Shown piece by piece: positions 59,501 to 64,000 of a stretch of DNA of 64,000 nt. Every line of letters starts with the position of its first letter. Within the stretch, counting starts at the first letter, position 1. Below the pieces are notes generated by a model, which had not been told where the DNA came from, made no database searches, and saw nothing but the letters and a program-made list of their open reading frames with translations. This stretch comes from Steinernema hermaphroditum (lineage: Eukaryota > Nematoda > Chromadorea > Rhabditida > Steinernematidae): NCBI GenBank assembly GCA_030435675.1, contig CM059625.1:6324001-6388000 (forward strand). Direction: 5' to 3'. Made by a program: the position numbers and the translations under genes.

Positions 59501-62500
59501 CTTAAAGTGCATCCTTCCATTCCTCACATTCACTAATCGTATACTGTTTCAGAAACGTGTCACAAATCCTTAATGCTTCTATGAATCACCGTCTTTCAAG
59601 TTCATCCTCAACCTCCTCATCCCGCTCCTACTCATCATCCACCTCATCTTCCAACGGCTCCAGTTCCACTACGGCAAAGAGGCCGCAACAACAACATGTG
59701 TGTAAAGACTGCAACAAGAGCGTCAGCTCCTCACGGAACCTTCAAAGGCACCGCCAGTCGTGTAGAGCTGCGATTCAAAAGATAGTGCCACCTACGGGCG
59801 CAAAGCCGTCGTCTGTGCCCGCTGCGACACCTTCCACAGTGCAAATGGAGCAGACGCCGCTCTTGCTGCATAACATTCCACAGTCAGGCCCGGCCACAGT
59901 CGAAAGTGCGACGCAGCCACTTTACGAAGAGAAACCGTCGGCCCCTGAAAGCGCAAATTTTGTGAGCGTTTCGGTAGCGACGCCTACATCAGCGCCGCCG
60001 ACGTGCTCCTCTCGCGTCGCTTACGTGCAAAGCGTTCCTTCCACAAACGCTCCGACACAAGCCTATGTTCCATTAGTCATGAAGGAGCAGCCGGTCATCT
60101 CAACCGTCCAGCCGCAGGTCTACGAAGTGCAGCGAGGAGGCGAGATGCAGCTTCAAAACGCTCAGCAAGCGACACTCATTTACGATCAATTTACCATCAA
60201 CGACCCTTCAAGGTACAACTTTCGATTAGCGCCTTCGATTTCGAACGCTGCGCGATTTCAGCTTTAGTCTCTCCGACGGACCTCACTGTGACGATCAACT
60301 TCTCGACAGTGCAGTTGCCAACCTTCCCAACAATCCCATCACTTTCATCGACTCCAATGAGTAACAATAACAGCATGACGCATAGGTCTCTCATTCTTGT
60401 TTTAGTCTCTCCGCTCTGAATACAGTCAGTCAAGTGACAGTTTCGACGCCCCAACCTCAGCCCGAACAGCAACAAATGTCGTGTCCAGTGAAGCCATCTC
60501 CAACTCTCCCAGTTCCCCCATCTACTCCTAGTGTTGCAACTACAACAACCACAACCAGTAACCCTCCGAAGCCAGCAGAGCCAGTCGTTCATCAATGTGA
60601 ATCATGCGCGAAAATAGTGAGTTCCAGTAGAAGTCTGAAGAGACACAGAAGCACGTGCAAGAAATACCTGGAGCAGTATGGACATCTTTTGGAAGACCCG
60701 CAAACGAAGTTGAAGTAAGCGACTACTTACTGAGAACATAAAATTACTCGTTGTTTAGCGCCATAGGCACTTGTTCTGTCCGCACGAGCACAACAAACGT
60801 GTGTGAAGCATGCAGCCGTCAGCTTTGTAGTGCTTCCAACCTCAAACGGCATAGAGCGACCTGCAAAGCCTTATTAAGGTAATAATATCACGCAGCCCTT
60901 ATTACCATCAATAAGCCATATTGCGTCTTGACCGAAAACGATAATAATGAATGTATTTTCAGCGGTGAAGTTGCCGATAGTCAAATAGATCAGAGTCCTG
61001 ACGGAGCACTCGAGGACGCCTCTCTGCAGTATTCGATAAAAAGTGAGCCGGCAGATTCTGTGGATGAGAAGTCAAAGACTGCGTCGTTCAATACATCAGT
61101 TTCTGACTCTGCTCTCTCGCTGAGTCCTACAATATCCGAAAACCCATGGGTACGCAAGAGAGTACATCACTAAAATGACCGATAGTTACAGATCACCGTT
61201 GGGGAACATCTTCGGGCCAAACACCTGCAGAAACAGCGAGAGCTGCAACAGCAAAAATTGGCAGATGCACAGAAGAAGTCGCCAGATGCGTCGTCTAACG
61301 AGGAAAGCATCTGCGAAGAAATAGCGAAGCTGAACCAGAACCCTATTGAAGTGAAGGAAGAACCCGACAGCGGCAGAGTTGCCCCGGTTGCCGAACTTCT
61401 GAGCAAAGAGTAAGAAACGCTGCCGGACAACGGATACCTTACGTGCTACTTGCAGGAACGGCTCACCGATGCCGCATCTATTAACAAGTATAATCACAAC
61501 GGAGCCGCTGGGTAACGAAGGCCTGGCCGCCAGCTTCAACATCAGTCCACAACAGACGGTCGAACAAGCAAAACTCCTCTCGCCGTTCCTCAAACTTTCG
61601 TCTTCTACGCAAGTCCCACTTGTCTCGCCACCAGCCAAGAAGAAGCCGAAGAGGGACGACCTCCGCTATGAATGCCCGGAGTGCTCTAAAACGTGAGTAT
61701 TGCATGCCCGCTTCCCCGCTTCGAGCTGACAGGGGGACTTGATTAGACAAGTGAACTCAAACCTTCAGATTCAGTTACTCGTGTCGGAAGAACGTCAAGC
61801 GACATCGCATGGCCGTCCACAAGATGACTCTCGAGCAGCTGCAGGCTTCAGACTCCGTCCGCGTGGTCGTAGTCAGCGCCGTCGACTCATCGAGCATGAC
61901 CACCTACTCGCACGTGCTCAACCCAACCACTGGAGTACCAAATGCGGTCGTAAAAATGTATTAACACAGTCGCATTCAAGTTAAACTAACATGTATGGCT
62001 TCAGAGAGCCGTCAGCCATAACTACCGTTGTTCCACTAAATGATGAAGCACCAGCCGTGGCCGCGATCGCAAAGAGTAGTCCCACTATGCCCTCGTCGTC
62101 CGCTTCTACTAGCGCCATTTTACCCGACATGGTCACTAGTGCTAATGAGGCTGCAAGCACGGTAGAGGCGTGGAATTTACATGCGCATCAACTGCGTGAT
62201 TGTAACTTCGATGACAACTGCACTGTGACGATGAGCACAGTTGCATTGCATCCAGCGATGGAAAGTAGTGCTGAAGGGGACGGGTGTGACTACAGCAAGC
62301 AAATATCGGAAAAGTCAACGTACGCGGAGCGTGCTGAAGCAGACACGACCTTTTCCGAGGAGATCGACGATCTTGTGTAAGTTCCGAAAGCAGCGTCTTT
62401 TTGTGGAAAGAAAACATATTGCCACTTCCCTTCTTTCACTTGTACTTTCACTCACAACTATTGATTGATGCAGACTGTTTCGCAATAGATCTGATTGTAG

Positions 62501-63795
62501 GCGACGCCCTTCGACATCTCCACAGAAGCCGCAGACAACCTCAGTAAACTCCGCGGTATCCCCCATCAACGTGTCAATGCCTTTGACTCCTCAAACAGCG
62601 ACATCCGTCGCAGCGGTCTGCACCCGAAGTCTTCCTTCCTCGCCGAAGGTCTCCCTCGCAACAACCGTCATCGCTCAGTCTGCCGTTAACACTCCCTCCA
62701 TCTCTCCATTTGCGCCCGAAAAGAAACAGTCAAAACCCATTCCCACGTGTGAGGCTTGTAACAAATCGCTTTCGTCCGAATACTCGCTCAAGCGTCATAA
62801 ATCGACGTGTGTACGCTATAAGCTCTTACAGCAAAAAAAGAAAAGGTACCCGAGAAGCGCTATTCTAGCTCATCTTCCTTTTCAGACCGGATTCTCAGAG
62901 CACAATTGCGGAAGTACTTCCGAAGGTCGAGGAGAAACCAACCACCGAGAAAGACGCATCTATCCCTTCACTTGTGGTCCCGGCACTTGCTATTAACGAA
63001 GTGGATGGTACTACTTGGGCATCAGGTTTAGGAGAGGCTAGCGACTTAAAGGAATCGTTAGATCGAATTATTGACGACAAAGAGGTTCCAAAGGATGATT
63101 CGAACAACGACGAACCAACACCGATGAAGGAAATAGCTGGAGAGTTTATGTATTCTGAATCTGGCTGCATGTCCGAAGGACTGTCATCGACGGAAGAGAT
63201 GAAACCACTGCTAAAAGAAGTGAAGAAAGAAATAGAAGAAGAACAACTTGAAGAAATGAAAAGCGAAGAAGTCTTTTTGTCGTTTCCCGAAAGTCTCCTG
63301 TGCAAAGAAGAGTTCGTAGAGGACGTAAAGCAGGAGCAAGCGGTTGTCCTCGAGCAATGCAATGATGAGGAGGCGTTGAAGGAAGAAAACGATGAGTGGT
63401 TCGAGGCCAAAAACGAGTTCACGCCGCAGTGTGATCCCGCTGATCCTACTGTCAGTGCCGCTGCCGACAGCACGACCACGTCGTCGTCGAGTCAAGCGAC
63501 AACACCCAAGAACGAACTACCCAAACTGGAGAACGGGTTATCTCCGTTGACAGACGATCGCAAGCGGGCGATTTCCGAAGAAATCACCGAAGAAGACAGC
63601 GGCAGTGAAAGCAAAAGTGACGAAGACAGCAGACCACCAACCAAAATTCTGAAGACTGAAGTAGAAGAAAAACCCGGTGACAGTGTGAGTCAATTTGAAG
63701 AATCTCTCGGCAGCGACGCATGCAATCTTTCAGGCCTGCGATTCTCAAATAAACGGGTGCAAAATGGTGGGGAAGAATTTGATGGTCGCTCAAAT
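56594..63795 (+). CDS. Large multi-zinc-finger protein (C2HC type), probable transcription regulator
   Basis: Exons: 56594-56817, 57901-58054, 58101-58272, 58313-58604, 59553-60212, 60268-60360, 60406-60714, 60759-60878, 60963-61149, 61192-61409, 61456-61692, 61769-61957, 62005-62376, 62501-62845, then 62886 on; the frame is kept at every junction. The frame closes at 63795, or splices at a GTGAGT donor (63685) to 63734-63804 and beyond. The N-terminus is S/T/Y-rich. Fingers sit at 59701-59763, 60596-60658, 60802-60864 and 62748-62810, all C-x2-C-x12-H-x3-C with SSS..L-[KQ]-RH-[RK]-x-[ST]-C. A fifth (61678-61830, across an intron) is a C-x2-C..H-x4-H variant. Between fingers are S/T/P/Q-rich linkers and a Gln-rich helix (61220-61260); a long acidic region (63200-63400) follows. 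A nuclear DNA-binding role is inferred from the fingers; the orthologue is not recognised. Confidence 0.8.
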
Positions 63796-64000
63796 TGAGC
63801 CTAGGTAAACAAACGCCTTCCTCTCCAACTATTCATCTCGATACCTTTAGGCCCCCCATAAATTATAATACAGATGCTATTCTCCATGTTGGCAGATGCT
63901 GCTTCGAAATTCCAAAGCAGGTGACAAACCCACACAAAAACTCGCTTCTCACTCATTCGCTTTCAGTTTCTCGCTGTCCACTCACACCATTTTGACAATT
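63734..64000 (+). CDS. Start of a BTB/POZ domain (3' truncated by window)
   Basis: Exons: 63734-63804, 63851-63920, 63967 to the window edge. They read ..MVAQIEPRPPINYN, then TDAILHVGRCCFEIPKQ, then FLAVHSHHFDN. This is the opening of a BTB domain as in nematode BTB proteins (D-hydrophobic-V..hydrophobic-H-K..L..HS..F). The exons either continue the zinc-finger protein through the donor at 63685 or form a separate gene starting at the ATG at 63759 or thereabouts, after the acceptor CTTTCAG at 63727-63733. BTB domains mediate dimerisation or cullin-3 binding. Confidence 0.6.

Overview
The window is nematode nuclear DNA, most likely from a rhabditid (clade V) worm. Most genes are split by very short introns (about 40-55 bases) with GTAAG-type donors and TTTCAG or TTTAG acceptors. 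Several genes have an acceptor-like pyrimidine-AG site 6-60 bases before the start codon, as expected for spliced-leader trans-splicing. The proteins are typical worm orthologues. The species cannot be named from sequence alone. I rebuilt gene models exon by exon; for most of them every exon junction keeps the reading frame and the summed coding length is a multiple of three.

Left part (1-15 kb): the 3' end of a LAR-type receptor tyrosine phosphatase gene (+) faces three minus-strand genes. These are (i) an unrecognised ~978-residue protein packed with Q-T/Q-S/Q-A/Q-V motifs, including an eleven-unit array with an 11-12-residue period that looks like a multivalent dynein-light-chain (LC8) binding platform; (ii) a two-pore-domain potassium channel whose last codons and stop lie in the terminal repeat of a small inverted-repeat element; and (iii) an LDL-receptor/VLDL-receptor-like receptor with eight class A repeats.

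Middle (17-44 kb): the NURF301/BPTF chromatin-remodelling subunit (nurf-1, +) appears as two consecutive reading frames, an N-terminal DDT-PHD half and a C-terminal double-PHD half with no visible bromodomain. It is followed by 2,4-dienoyl-CoA reductase (-), a long-chain acyl-CoA synthetase with a foldback element in an intron (-), an RBM7-like RRM protein (+), acetyl-CoA synthetase (-), a mitochondrial carrier homologue of the MTCH type (-), two small genes (-) and a secreted four-EF-hand protein (+). Three of these genes (dienoyl-CoA reductase and the two synthetases) concern acyl-CoA metabolism.

Right part (44-64 kb): about 12 kb with no convincing gene, then a large gene (+) encoding a protein with four near-identical C2HC zinc fingers plus a fifth irregular finger. 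It runs into exons encoding the start of a BTB domain at the window edge, either as one protein or as a downstream gene.

I saw no tRNA, rRNA, spliced-leader RNA, CRISPR or prokaryotic feature. Three introns appear to use GC rather than GT donors, and three acceptors end in AAG.
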